From CAVIQK01 sp964613035 (lineage in GTDB: Bacteria; Bacillota; Clostridia; Christensenellales; DTU072): DNA of 64,000 nt. Below are positions 18,701 through 28,045 of the stretch, one piece after another; position 1 is the first letter of the stretch; every line of letters starts with the position of its first letter. The notes under the pieces were generated by a model. The model was given only the letters and a program-made list of their open reading frames with translations, searched no databases and was not told the DNA's origin. The stretch is taken from assembly GCA_964613035.1 (NCBI GenBank), contig CAZTFQ010000008.1:3725-67724 (forward strand), given 5' to 3'. Both the position numbers and the translations under genes were made by a program.

Positions 18701-19140
18701 GGGGCGGAGTTGACCAAAAGGGAGCCCAGCACGTAATGCTCGTCGGGCGTAACGGTCAAGGTCACGGAACCTCCTGCGACGACCGTAGAGACGTTGGCTG
18801 TAACGGAACCGTTTTCGCAAGTACCGACGGTGACGTTATAGAGTCTGATGAAGGTAGCCGATACGGTGATGTCGGACGTGACGTTTTCTACCACGTAGGA
18901 CAACCCCTCTACGGTGACCTCTGCGTCGTTGATCGAGAGAGAGCTCAATACGTATCCCTCGTCGGGCGCGATTGTAAGGGTGAGGTTTTCACCCTCTTTG
19001 ATTGTTTCGACGTCAGCCGTGACGGAGCCGTGCTCGGACTCTTGAATGGTGACGTTGTAGGTAGTGTCGCATGCAACGAGAGATATTAGAGCCAGGATAA
19101 CCAGCACTACCGACAAGCAAGTCAAAACTTTCTTTTTCAT
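15778..19140 (-). CDS. Very large lipoprotein with InlB-type and Big-type repeats and two GLUG-like modules
   Basis: 1120 residues. A signal peptide ends in the lipobox LVAC (Cys24). Then come two divergent InlB B-repeats (about 28-98 and 99-169; each with a GSVTA..V...G motif), a Listeria-Bacteroides type repeat near 172-238 (LLGWYVDGQ), and an Ig-like segment. Two modules of the kind seen in GLUG/right-handed repeat proteins follow (about 320-510 and 905-1080), each with FDGRGHKI or LDGQGYAI and repeated VKNVxI strands. Between them are three Big_2-like segments with SSNxDVA motifs. Likely a surface carbohydrate-binding or adhesion protein of the glycan locus. Confidence 0.75.
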   Translation of the reverse strand: MKKKVLTCLSVVLVILALISLVACDTTYNVTIQESEHGSVTADVETIKEGENLTLTIAPDEGYVLSSLSINDAEVTVEGLSYVVENVTSDITVSATFIRLYNVTVGTCENGSVTANVSTVVAGGSVTLTVTPDEHYVLGSLLVNSAPATVDGNTYVISNVSSDLAISASFLRANTVTFNYGLGSGSEATRNIVGSQAIGQLPSASIENGTLLGWYVDGQKIDDSYVVNGDVTVVASYLTAEVTLSGKEVLSGLEDGNVVPTVRVKALVDGVENSDIALSVSIDNEEIAIVNDNGEIVASSDGEVALIVKYNDIELVRIEDISCRSYVGYIAISNKAGLKAIYNDLSAKYYLTQDIDWNDEFFHDGNWNPLFGVYDPNDPSKQYPFTGVFDGRGHKILKGRLMDGDCKGISQRMDGVIRDVAFVGFFANPTFCRNNSFFGIIGENGVVENVYIDYCLKYTYQYSDSDGGAGLASTITGKIKNVVLNLSTDGEDYLENIAAVAVTAGAWAGKVENVAVMSYGKPVTAPSFDGLYIKEAAQGVAEYITSNTGVYTDTYSAINSADNAWLNEGVWSIREGAVYFHDMLVLEATPEWDVHYNGSKNINKEYGAQLPNAEGLGFSILNNGQVTDEYSEDIFTLSSTNEEVARLVYDEDEGFYVEYVGEGSAVLSITVGSTTININVTLTQAPEYFINDIQDVNEVYAEDMSAINVAVSGKNYLDDLTAIPSIATVESSNEDVATVAIEGLNIVITPSGIGETTVTLKIDTVEKSFKVTLVDPDSLVELVYDGGDLDVQFETEKVLDVVISGQKDGSAVDVPASVKLNSSNSDVAELFLDGGVIKVRVKGEGEATLSAQCGNNEAVSFKVTASLVYWISTEEDVNTKFAAHPDGKFVLTNNISIGNKALNNWKYVCLNFTGILDGQGYAISDFTLATGWNGGFFNCLKGTVKNIAFINVKSAYDTNAATGVFMSLNDNALLDNVYIDFVFEKNPAGISGDLNYVAAGPIAGCVFPSNFNNIIVNLRFADGLEVDNTQVGAIAGKGCGWSYAQNVKVIVNSDVTLQKAPYDAANGAVQNGWNVEQYNSLEELLASDCSGYTAGVWNITDSGITFGENAVLSVPASEAE

Positions 19141-19201
19141 GTTTCTTCTCCTTATAGAATTATTTTTAATGGAAATTATCCATCAAATCTGAATTGATCC
19201 T

Positions 19202-22054
19202 CTAGAAGAGGTGTTTTAAGGTCGGGAGAGCATTGCTCGAGACGTTCCAGACCTGCGTCGAGAACGATCCGAAGGGCGCATATTCCGCTACCGCGGAGGA
19301 CTCGGATCTATACATCTTACAATTGGATACTATACCGTTGTTATAGGATATCGCGTTGACGATACAATCGGTAGTACCAGTTACGATTCCGATGCAATCT
19401 TTTGCCACACCCTGATCCAATCCGATGATTACGCCGAGGAATATGTTTTCGCCGGAAGCCTCGGACACGTCCACGTACGAAATACAATTGTAGATACGAC
19501 CTCTGTACTCGTTGGTTCCGCATATACCCGCACCGGTACGATAATTCGTCGGGCTGCCGGCACTGACTTTGGCTCTGACTACGATATTCTCGATAATACC
19601 GGTATTAAACGAAACGATACCGTATGTTTCTTGTTGCGTTTCTCCGGAATTAGGACAAAATTCAATATCGACGAAGTTGGTGTTACGGATAATCGCGGTG
19701 GTTGCCGTACGGCCCCAGATACCTCTATTCCATCCGACGACTTTTGCGTTACTGACGGTACAACCGTTGCCGTCGAAGACTCCTCCGAAGTAGGCGTCGT
19801 CGGAATCGTTGTTCGACCACGGAGTAATCGTATTAAAAGTCTTACCGCCGAAGTCGATATCGTTGACGAGGCAATAGTTGTACTTAAGATTGTTTTTCAT
19901 AGCCTGCAATTGTTCTGCGGTAGAAATCTGATGCCATTCCGTGACACTTACTTTAATGAAGTCCGGATAATCGTCTTCTATATAGCGGATGCTGATATAG
20001 CAAGACCCTGCGCCCGTGGCGGTTATGATACCGTCCGCGGATACCGTGGCAACGTATGGGTCTGAAGACTCATAGCTGAGGTCCGTATCGATCGTCGTAC
20101 CGTGATTATCTTTAAGTATTATATTCTCGGTGTTTTCGAGAGCGGGATTGTTATAATCCAGTGCGACGTTGGAATTATCGGCAGTAAGGACGGTCCCCGT
20201 TACTATTATTCTTACGGTTGCATTGGAACCGTTAAAAAGCGATACGTTAAGCGTAACCACACCCTTTGCTCTGGCAAAGAATGATAACGAATTGTCTTCG
20301 TTCTCTTCGACGGAGACTATGTTGGAGTCGTTGTCTTCAACGTTCCAGTCCATCTCGATACCTTTTACGTTGGCGGGAGCAACGGTGTATCTGAAACCTT
20401 GCGCCATATACATAGTAGCGTTGTCGAAGGAGACCTCTGGATAATTATTGAGTGCGGGAATGTCAAGACCGGTCTTTTTCCAGACTTTATCGGAGAAAAC
20501 GTGCAATTGAGTTCCCTTTAAGAATGCCTCATCGCTGTTAAAGACGCCGCAATCCGTAAAAGATCCGAGCGAATTGGAAAACTCCGCATACATGGGAAGC
20601 GTTGCGTCGGTACATATCGCATAGCAGTTTTCTACGACGCCGCAGTTGTAACCAATCAATGCGCCGCAATTATTATAAGTACGCGCCGCGGTGACTTTGA
20701 TTATACAGTTGCGAATGATACCCGTCTGGGCATTGGTAGCGACTATGCCGCCGTGGGCGTTCCAGTTGCTGGGACCGTCGTTTTTGATGGTGTTTTCCAG
20801 ATAACAGTTTTCTATAAGACCTTTATTGAAAGAAACAATACTTCCGACCTTGTTAGAAGTGTCGGCATTGACGAGGTTGATGACGGAGAGGTTGCGGATA
20901 ATAGCGGTCGTATTGGTCTGACCGATAATACCGTTGTTCCAGCCGGCTTGAATATTGATATTCTTGATAGCGTAGCCCTGACCGTCGAGAATGCCGCCGA
21001 AATAGGAGCTGTCCGGAACGTTGTCGCCAGCCCATTTTGTCACGCCGTCCCAGGTTTTTCCTTGAAAGTCGATATCAGAGACCAACTTGAAGATTCCGTT
21101 GATATCGCTACGCATATACTCCATATCGTCGGGAGTGGAGATAGCGTACCAGCTCTCAACGTTGACTACGGCAACTTCTGATGAATCCGCCACCGAGGCG
21201 GTTACCGTTACGTTACCGCTCTTCTTGGCTGTAAGAACGGCTGAAGAAGTCTTCCCGTCGTATTTTACGCTGACGATGCTCTCGTCGGAGGATTCCCATA
21301 TGACGCTACTTGAGGTGAGATTCAATTTTCCGCTCTTACCGGAGACCGTGATATTGGCGGTATTAGCTCCGTTGGGGTGAAGGGTCACATCCGTTTCGGA
21401 CAGAGTGATCTGAACGACTTTCTCGACTTTTACTTCACAGACCGCCGTTTGACCGGAGGCTGTAGTTGCGGTTATTTTCACGTACGGAGCCGAGACGTCT
21501 TGGGCGTCCTTTCTGCTCTTAGTGATTTTATTACCCGTAACGATACCGTTGTCGTCTACCGAGACGTATTCTTCGTCTTCGGACGACCAGGTTACGGATG
21601 CGTTCTGCTCAATGAGACCTTTTTTGACTATCGCGGACAGTTGTACCGACTCGTCTTTGAAGAGTCTTAGAGAATCACGATTGATAGATATCGTTTCTCT
21701 TGACGCTACCGTGACTGTACAAGTAGCGGACGCGTCGCCGAGTCTTGCGGTAATCGTGGCGGTTCCGTCCGACACCGCGGTGACTTTACCGTTGTTGACG
21801 GTAGCTACAGAAGGCGCGGAACTTTCCCACGTCGGGACGGAGCTGGTGCCCGACACTGTAGCTATGATTATGGCTGACTGCCCCATCTCTAGGGTAAGAG
21901 AGCTCTTATCCAGGCTAAGTTCGATCGTACCGGAGGGTTCTGAGCCCGAACCGCCTGAGGGCACTTCGTCGTCGTCACAAGCGACGATACAGCAAGAAAC
22001 CGTTAAAATCAGCGCTAATGCGATTACTATTAAAAGTTTTTTGTTCATATTCAT
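19202..22054 (-). CDS. Large lipoprotein with Big_2 domains and two GLUG-like modules
   Basis: 950 residues with lipobox IVAC (Cys26). Three Big_2-like domains follow (about 43-118, 119-215, 216-303), the first containing WESSAPSVATV. A module with YFGGILDGQGYAI and a ladder of IIRNLSVINL / IENCYLEN strands covers about 304-510; another Big_2 segment (SYESSDPYVATV) and a second ladder module (FDGNGCTVS, about 735-930) complete it. It is the closest relative in this window of the 1120-residue lipoprotein encoded 61 nt downstream. Role: probably extracellular binding of a polymer; no catalytic motif seen. Confidence 0.75.
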   Translation of the reverse strand: MNMNKKLLIVIALALILTVSCCIVACDDDEVPSGGSGSEPSGTIELSLDKSSLTLEMGQSAIIIATVSGTSSVPTWESSAPSVATVNNGKVTAVSDGTATITARLGDASATCTVTVASRETISINRDSLRLFKDESVQLSAIVKKGLIEQNASVTWSSEDEEYVSVDDNGIVTGNKITKSRKDAQDVSAPYVKITATTASGQTAVCEVKVEKVVQITLSETDVTLHPNGANTANITVSGKSGKLNLTSSSVIWESSDESIVSVKYDGKTSSAVLTAKKSGNVTVTASVADSSEVAVVNVESWYAISTPDDMEYMRSDINGIFKLVSDIDFQGKTWDGVTKWAGDNVPDSSYFGGILDGQGYAIKNINIQAGWNNGIIGQTNTTAIIRNLSVINLVNADTSNKVGSIVSFNKGLIENCYLENTIKNDGPSNWNAHGGIVATNAQTGIIRNCIIKVTAARTYNNCGALIGYNCGVVENCYAICTDATLPMYAEFSNSLGSFTDCGVFNSDEAFLKGTQLHVFSDKVWKKTGLDIPALNNYPEVSFDNATMYMAQGFRYTVAPANVKGIEMDWNVEDNDSNIVSVEENEDNSLSFFARAKGVVTLNVSLFNGSNATVRIIVTGTVLTADNSNVALDYNNPALENTENIILKDNHGTTIDTDLSYESSDPYVATVSADGIITATGAGSCYISIRYIEDDYPDFIKVSVTEWHQISTAEQLQAMKNNLKYNYCLVNDIDFGGKTFNTITPWSNNDSDDAYFGGVFDGNGCTVSNAKVVGWNRGIWGRTATTAIIRNTNFVDIEFCPNSGETQQETYGIVSFNTGIIENIVVRAKVSAGSPTNYRTGAGICGTNEYRGRIYNCISYVDVSEASGENIFLGVIIGLDQGVAKDCIGIVTGTTDCIVNAISYNNGIVSNCKMYRSESSAVAEYAPFGSFSTQVWNVSSNALPTLKHLF

Positions 22055-22062
22055 TCCTCCCG

Positions 22063-23982
22063 TTAGTCACTGAGAGCGATTCTCCAGGCGTTGATGCGTT
22101 TATCTACTGCGCCGTCGTCGCCCTGAGCAAGGTTGGTATGCTCGTGCCAGTAGAAGACGTTGTTGGCTTTAGCAACTTCTTCGAATTCGTCTATCATCGA
22201 CTTCTGTTCGGCGGTGGTGTAGGTCTGTTGATAATACTGAAGCGCCCAGAAGAGCACAGATAGCTTTTCCATTTTTACACGCTTGACCAGAGACTCGTAC
22301 AGCGTAGGATCGGTATCTTTATATTTAGCTACCGCTTCTATTGCTTTATCAAAATAATCGAGACAGGTATCCACGTAAGCCTTAGACCAATATTTACTGT
22401 TATTGTAGTTAACGTAACAAGTGGCATCCATATCGTATTCTTGTCTGATGACCTCGAGGTGAGTTCTCGTTAAATCGTAATATTTGGTCATATACTCGGC
22501 AGCGTCCTTATAATAATGCGTCATAAAGTCGGACACGAGCTTCACGGTGTCTGCCTCGGTATCCCACATCAGCTTAGCCGATAAATAGGTACGGAGTCTC
22601 TCGAACGACGGCGCACCGGTATCCCAAGTACCCATATCGAAAATAACTTTGCCGCCTACGCTCTTCAACTCTTGATACTGTAAGGCTTGCGTTCCCCAGT
22701 TGTTAAAATTGGTAAAATAGTTAAAGAAGTTGGCACTATACGTCCAGATACAAAAAGTATCGCAAACCTTTTGCCAGCCGAGCATACTCTCGGCGATCTC
22801 CGAGTTGTGCTCGGTATCGAGGAACCCGTAACTGTAATTGGCATTGAGCGGCGCAAAGTAGATGAAAACGTTGTCTTCCGCCTTAACGTCGGGATGAGTC
22901 AATTCCATAGTGCCGTCTTCCTTGGTCACTACGGGTGCTTTCAGAGTTTGGAGATATGCGAAAGTACCGATAAAGATTTCTCTGTCGGGATCTGTTTCCG
23001 CAAGCCACGCATTGATATCTTTGGCGACCTTATTGACAAAAATCATATCCACTCCGCTGGGTGTGCCGTAGAGTTCGAGAGCGGCTTTACAGTTGTCACA
23101 AGTACAGAAGGTATTGGAGTCTTCTTCGCCTAGAAGAATATAATGTTGATCGGGGTGAGACTTGATAATGGTCTTCAATCTTTCGACGAATTCCAATCTC
23201 ATATCCTCGTTAGTCAGACATAGCTGAGTTCCGTCGGGACTATACCAGTCGGGATGACTATTATAGTAAGTGGCTTTCGGCATAATCGAAAAGTGGCTGT
23301 GTGAGCCGTATATCCAATCGTGACCGTGCTGTTCTACTCTCATACGATCTCTGTAGACCGTATTGTTGGCTACTTCGTAATAGCTCAATTGGCGTTTTTC
23401 GAAGTCTGGTGCTACGGACTCGTCGAACTGCAACAGCTTCAATTCCTGAACCGTTTCGTAATAAATCTCGTCTTCGGCATACGTTTCAAACCCTATCTCG
23501 TGATTAAGGAACCCGTATACTCCGTACAGGGTACCGTAATCCGAAGGGCCTGCGATAATGACGGTATTTCCCTTGGTAACAATTCTGTAGCCGTCCGTAG
23601 TAAGGACGGAGCTGTCTACGACGACGCCGCTGGTAGCGAGAATCTCTGTGTCGCCTACGGAGATGTATTTATCGTCCGAATTGAATGAAAGCCCCGCATC
23701 GGAAACGACTTGCAATTCCGCACCGGTCGATTTTCTTATAAAGGTAACCAATTCCTCTTGCGCTACTTTTTCTTTAGTGGCAGGATTGGACGGCATGACA
23801 ACCTTATATTCCGTACTGCCGCCGGAAGCGAGCAATATGTCCGTAGAGGGAAGCGTCACAGGTTCTTCCTCCTCGTATATCGGAGTCTCTTCCTCGGGAT
23901 TATCGTCGCAAGCTATCATAACCACCGAAAAACAAATAACGATGAGTAAAACTAAACTAATTAACTTAAGCGATTTCTTCAT
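22063..23982 (-). CDS. DUF4838 lipoprotein (predicted glycan-active)
   Basis: 639 residues, signal peptide with lipobox MIAC (Cys25) and an acidic linker. Residues ~50-165 form an alpha/beta domain like the N-terminal domain of GH20/GH67 enzymes (VAQEELVTFI, TDGYRIVT, GTLYGVYGFL). The following barrel-like DUF4838 region has the family CxCDNC cluster near residue 302 and a LGEEDSNTF segment just before it. DUF4838 proteins occur in polysaccharide loci and are thought to be glycoside hydrolases, but the activity is not established. It starts inside the end of the 1359-residue gene (17-nt overlap). Confidence 0.8.
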   Translation of the reverse strand: MKKSLKLISLVLLIVICFSVVMIACDDNPEEETPIYEEEEPVTLPSTDILLASGGSTEYKVVMPSNPATKEKVAQEELVTFIRKSTGAELQVVSDAGLSFNSDDKYISVGDTEILATSGVVVDSSVLTTDGYRIVTKGNTVIIAGPSDYGTLYGVYGFLNHEIGFETYAEDEIYYETVQELKLLQFDESVAPDFEKRQLSYYEVANNTVYRDRMRVEQHGHDWIYGSHSHFSIMPKATYYNSHPDWYSPDGTQLCLTNEDMRLEFVERLKTIIKSHPDQHYILLGEEDSNTFCTCDNCKAALELYGTPSGVDMIFVNKVAKDINAWLAETDPDREIFIGTFAYLQTLKAPVVTKEDGTMELTHPDVKAEDNVFIYFAPLNANYSYGFLDTEHNSEIAESMLGWQKVCDTFCIWTYSANFFNYFTNFNNWGTQALQYQELKSVGGKVIFDMGTWDTGAPSFERLRTYLSAKLMWDTEADTVKLVSDFMTHYYKDAAEYMTKYYDLTRTHLEVIRQEYDMDATCYVNYNNSKYWSKAYVDTCLDYFDKAIEAVAKYKDTDPTLYESLVKRVKMEKLSVLFWALQYYQQTYTTAEQKSMIDEFEEVAKANNVFYWHEHTNLAQGDDGAVDKRINAWRIALSD

Positions 23983-26900
23983 TCTTTACCTCCGCTACTT
24001 TCAGTACGACGTCTTTTATGCCGTAGTTGCCCGAAGAGTCTATGGCAACGTATCTAATCGTATAGATGCCTTTTTTATCGGGCTTGTAAACAGTCTCTCC
24101 CGTGACGTTGAGCATGTTGTTGGCAGTGTCTATGATGAATACGTATTGTTTATCTACTTGCACGTCGTCGGTTATCGTCGCCACGGGTAACGTAACTTCC
24201 GTGCCCAGATATACGATTATCTCTTCTTTCTCTACGCTTATCTCCGGAGGAACATTGTCACGGACATTGACCACCATGGTCTTGGTCGCGATGTTGTCGT
24301 TATCGTCGTACGCTCTGTATATAACCGCATATTCGCCGTATTCGTTGAGAGTCAGCGTATGCGCTATGTCTGCGGACGTATTGGATAAAATTATCAAGTC
24401 TCCCTTAGAAACGGAAACGGATATGCTAGTAGAAAATCCCAGCACGTCGAAAGCTTTCGCCGACGGCACTATCAACTGACCGCCTTTAGAAACGCTACGT
24501 TCTATCTCGTGCTCGGTAACGATAACGGGGCTGGTATAATCTCCGTCGTTTTCCATTAAAAGCTGATTGCCTATTTTATAGAAATTGATCTGACCTACTC
24601 CGGTCACGTTTTCTGCGGTCAATTCAAAATTAACGATATCGGAAAATCCCGTGAATCTCGTTCCGTCGGAATAGTATTTGATATAACCTACGGTCAGACC
24701 TGAAGAATCTTTAATCGAATAATCCGTATTGTCGTAAGCGAGTCTCATCATCTTGACAGATTCGAAGAAGTTACCTTCTATCGTAATATCTTGCAATCCG
24801 TTAATCGATACGGAAGACGTTTTATCCGCGAATCCGCCCTTCTTCACGACGAATACGACTTTCTTGGAAGGATTCTCTCCGTCGGACAAGGTAAGCGTAA
24901 TCGAATCGAAATTGTTGGCGCCCGCAGGTACGTCGAATGTCAATTCGAAGCCATGCGAATATATCGATTTAACAAACTCTATCGAAGGGGTCGCGCCCGA
25001 ATCGAAACCGAATGCGATATAATCTTCTTCCTGCGTTACGACAACGTCGGAGTTGGTCTTAAAGTAACGAGAAATAACCAGTTGATCTTCGTCGTCGACA
25101 AGACTGACCAGAATTACGTTATATTCGAGAGAAGAGGTTTTGCCGCTGGCGGCGGTCGCCGTATAGACGACTTTCGCGTCGGTCTTAGCCGCAGAACAGT
25201 TCGGGACGTATTGCATATCGGCGCCGAGTTGAGTGCTTTGACCGTCTACGATTATGCGGGTCGAAACCGTTGCGGCTCTGTTTGCCACGTAATCGTACGC
25301 GGCAGCCGTCGGGAGAGTTATGCTCATTCCGGATATCATAACTTCCGGCATGACGGGTTTTTCCGTCCATACGGGAAGAGGATTAACCGTGACGGTAATC
25401 GCATCCGTTGCTCTTGCCGTCGAACCGAGATAATCCGTAACGGTATAAGTGACGGTATAAGTATCCGCAACCAATGCGATAAAAGACAATTCTTCCGTAT
25501 CCACGGAATATGTGTTACCCTTAGAGCCAACAGCGCTTATAGAAACTCCGTTAAGTCCGCTACCGCCGCTCACCGTATAAGACGGTAAAGAAATCTTTTC
25601 GCCTACGAAAGCATTTTCGGGCACGTCCCCGTCTATAGTAATAGAAGGAGCTGCGACGGAATCGTAGGAGTTAATCGCATACTTGGCCGTCACGGAATTA
25701 CCGGCCCTGTCGGTTGCGGTGAAGCTCATATAATATTCGCCTACTGCCGTCGGGATAAAGCCGTTGTCGTTATGCTCGACAACGTTTCCGTTGCGATCCG
25801 TTACGACTATTTCTACGGCAGCGTCGGCGTCGTGATTATCTCTAACGGTCACGGGAAGTATCGGATAATTTTTTCCTACCTCCGCATCCGGTACGTCGCT
25901 GACGTCAAATTCTGCGGATATCGTAGGAGAAACGCAATCTCCGTAATAGTTACCGTAAATCTTATTACCGTCTACTTTATCTATAAGGATGGAGGCGGAT
26001 TCGGCGGCGAGTTCTCTCATCGTAACGGAGATTATCGCATTACCCGAAAAACCTTCCCAAGCCTTGGAAAAATATTCGCTGTCATCCAGATCGCAGACCA
26101 GTTTTTCTCCGATATAGATACATTTGGTCGCATAATCCATTCTTACGTCGATATATTGTTCGGTTATATCGATATAATTGGCTACACCGTAGAAGCTGTG
26201 AAAAACTTTCGTTCCGCCGCCGACATACGATTCTACGGAACCGTTACCGGATAGTCCGGAAGGAGTCTGATCCGCAGAGCCCGCTCTAACCATACTCATA
26301 TCCTCGTCGGTCGCGGGAGTAATCAAAATAGTGATGTAATTGGACTCGTCGGCGCTGTCTGTCAGCTTAACCGCCAATTGTCCCATACTCGCGCTTCCTA
26401 TGCGAGTAGGCAAAGCCATGAAAGAAATGAGAGTTTCGTCTTTAGTTTTAGATTTAATATCGATAGGCGTATTGTAAGTTATGGTACCGTTGGCTACGGT
26501 CGTAGAAGCAATGAGCCCCTTAAGCCCCGTATGAAGACCCGATACTCCCGACGATACGCCGACGCCGTTGCTCGTATTAAACAACGTCGAGTTGTCGTCG
26601 AAAGCATAAAGATGAAGATTACTCTCTAAAGAAGTTCCGCTCACAGTCGCAGAGTATTTCACTACGTATCTGCCCGCCGTATCCGCTCTGTAAGGAGAAC
26701 TTATCGACCGTCCGTCGGGACCGACTACTACGGCGGTTGCCGATACGTCGCGACCGTCTACGACCCATTTCGCAGAAGGTACGGACAGGTTGGAACCCGT
26801 CTTGACGTAAGACTCGTATTGTCCTGTTATAATCAAACCGTCCGACTCGGCGCCGACCTTTAATTCCGCGACGTATTCGTTGCCGAATATTCCGTCGGAA

Positions 26901-28045
26901 TCTTTGGCTTTATAACATACGTGATATATTCCGTCCATAGCTACGGATATCTTTGCTCCGGATTGCCATACGTAATAACCGTCGGAAGAAGCTCTGAGCT
27001 CCTGATTGGCGGCTGTAGTAGGCACGACGGCACTTCCGTCGGGAGCCGTAATTTTAACCTCACCGACGAAATCTATCTTTCCGTCTATTACGTCATACGC
27101 AGCGGGCACCGGAAGCGTATATGCGGTCCCCTTCTCCGCTACGGGAACGTTGTCGACGAAACACTCCGGACCGGCACCGTTAATCACAGCCGAGCTCGCT
27201 AAACTTTGACCGTTAATCGAATAAATAATCGCCGAGGCTGTTCTGCCGCTGTTAACGGTATCGAACACCAAGCTGACTTTGTATTCCGAGATGCGCGGTG
27301 CAACGTAACCGACGTTTTTACCGTCCGACTCGTTAACGGACATATCCCAAATGAGACGCTTTTCTGCCGAATACGCATTATAACCGTAGTTGTAACCGTA
27401 AACTTTCATTTCGTCGGGATCGAAAATTATTCTTATAGGACGGACGTTGGACGCGTCGTAACTTCCGGCGTTGACAGCAAGATTGGAGAAACTGGTGCCG
27501 TATAAATACGTATAAACCGATGAGGAATTATATCCCGACGTACTGCCGCACGCCTCGTTGTCGCGATAGTAATACACGCCCGCACGGTAGTTGCCCGTAT
27601 CTACAGATGCGTTGACCGTAACGTTGTTGCCGTCGGCTCCGCCCGTAAGACGGACCTTAAAACTCTTGGAAGAATCGGAAGCGTCCGTGAATACGAGGCT
27701 CATCTCCGCTATATCCTGATAAGAGTTGTCGAAGCTCCCTCCTTCTATAGTGCTTCCTCCGAATCCCGTTGAGGAATACGGCAAAAACGAAATGTCGAAG
27801 AGTCCTCCCATAACGTTTTTGAGCGTGACGGACGCGCCGCTCTCGCTTGCCGTTATGTCCAGACCTCTGTCTTTCACTGTTATTCCGGTACTCTCCGGAA
27901 CGGCTGCATTGGTCGTAGCATATGCCTTGTCAAAGTCAAACAACTCGTACTGGAGCATATCCGCGTTGGCGCCCAATGCGGCGCATGCGGTGATAAGGCA
28001 ACAGAAACAAGCAATGACAGCCAGAAGCGTGGTTCTTTTTCTCAT
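23966..28045 (-). CDS. Giant secreted protein with Ig-like (DUF5011/HYR type) domains
   Basis: 1359 residues. A signal peptide with a possible lipobox (LITAC, Cys21) opens the protein. Three laminin-G-like or jelly-roll beta-rich regions (about 30-290, 480-710, 1010-1180) alternate with Ig-like domains of the DUF5011 kind; the latter show the recurring pattern of a PxAxDxxDG-type start and a YxVxYxAxDxxGN-type end. The ATG overlaps the permease stop by 4 nt. No transmembrane anchor or LPXTG at the C-terminus. Likely a surface protein that binds the glycan used by this locus (inference); no catalytic motif seen. Confidence 0.75.
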   Translation of the reverse strand: MRKRTTLLAVIACFCCLITACAALGANADMLQYELFDFDKAYATTNAAVPESTGITVKDRGLDITASESGASVTLKNVMGGLFDISFLPYSSTGFGGSTIEGGSFDNSYQDIAEMSLVFTDASDSSKSFKVRLTGGADGNNVTVNASVDTGNYRAGVYYYRDNEACGSTSGYNSSSVYTYLYGTSFSNLAVNAGSYDASNVRPIRIIFDPDEMKVYGYNYGYNAYSAEKRLIWDMSVNESDGKNVGYVAPRISEYKVSLVFDTVNSGRTASAIIYSINGQSLASSAVINGAGPECFVDNVPVAEKGTAYTLPVPAAYDVIDGKIDFVGEVKITAPDGSAVVPTTAANQELRASSDGYYVWQSGAKISVAMDGIYHVCYKAKDSDGIFGNEYVAELKVGAESDGLIITGQYESYVKTGSNLSVPSAKWVVDGRDVSATAVVVGPDGRSISSPYRADTAGRYVVKYSATVSGTSLESNLHLYAFDDNSTLFNTSNGVGVSSGVSGLHTGLKGLIASTTVANGTITYNTPIDIKSKTKDETLISFMALPTRIGSASMGQLAVKLTDSADESNYITILITPATDEDMSMVRAGSADQTPSGLSGNGSVESYVGGGTKVFHSFYGVANYIDITEQYIDVRMDYATKCIYIGEKLVCDLDDSEYFSKAWEGFSGNAIISVTMRELAAESASILIDKVDGNKIYGNYYGDCVSPTISAEFDVSDVPDAEVGKNYPILPVTVRDNHDADAAVEIVVTDRNGNVVEHNDNGFIPTAVGEYYMSFTATDRAGNSVTAKYAINSYDSVAAPSITIDGDVPENAFVGEKISLPSYTVSGGSGLNGVSISAVGSKGNTYSVDTEELSFIALVADTYTVTYTVTDYLGSTARATDAITVTVNPLPVWTEKPVMPEVMISGMSITLPTAAAYDYVANRAATVSTRIIVDGQSTQLGADMQYVPNCSAAKTDAKVVYTATAASGKTSSLEYNVILVSLVDDEDQLVISRYFKTNSDVVVTQEEDYIAFGFDSGATPSIEFVKSIYSHGFELTFDVPAGANNFDSITLTLSDGENPSKKVVFVVKKGGFADKTSSVSINGLQDITIEGNFFESVKMMRLAYDNTDYSIKDSSGLTVGYIKYYSDGTRFTGFSDIVNFELTAENVTGVGQINFYKIGNQLLMENDGDYTSPVIVTEHEIERSVSKGGQLIVPSAKAFDVLGFSTSISVSVSKGDLIILSNTSADIAHTLTLNEYGEYAVIYRAYDDNDNIATKTMVVNVRDNVPPEISVEKEEIIVYLGTEVTLPVATITDDVQVDKQYVFIIDTANNMLNVTGETVYKPDKKGIYTIRYVAIDSSGNYGIKDVVLKVAEVKNEEIA

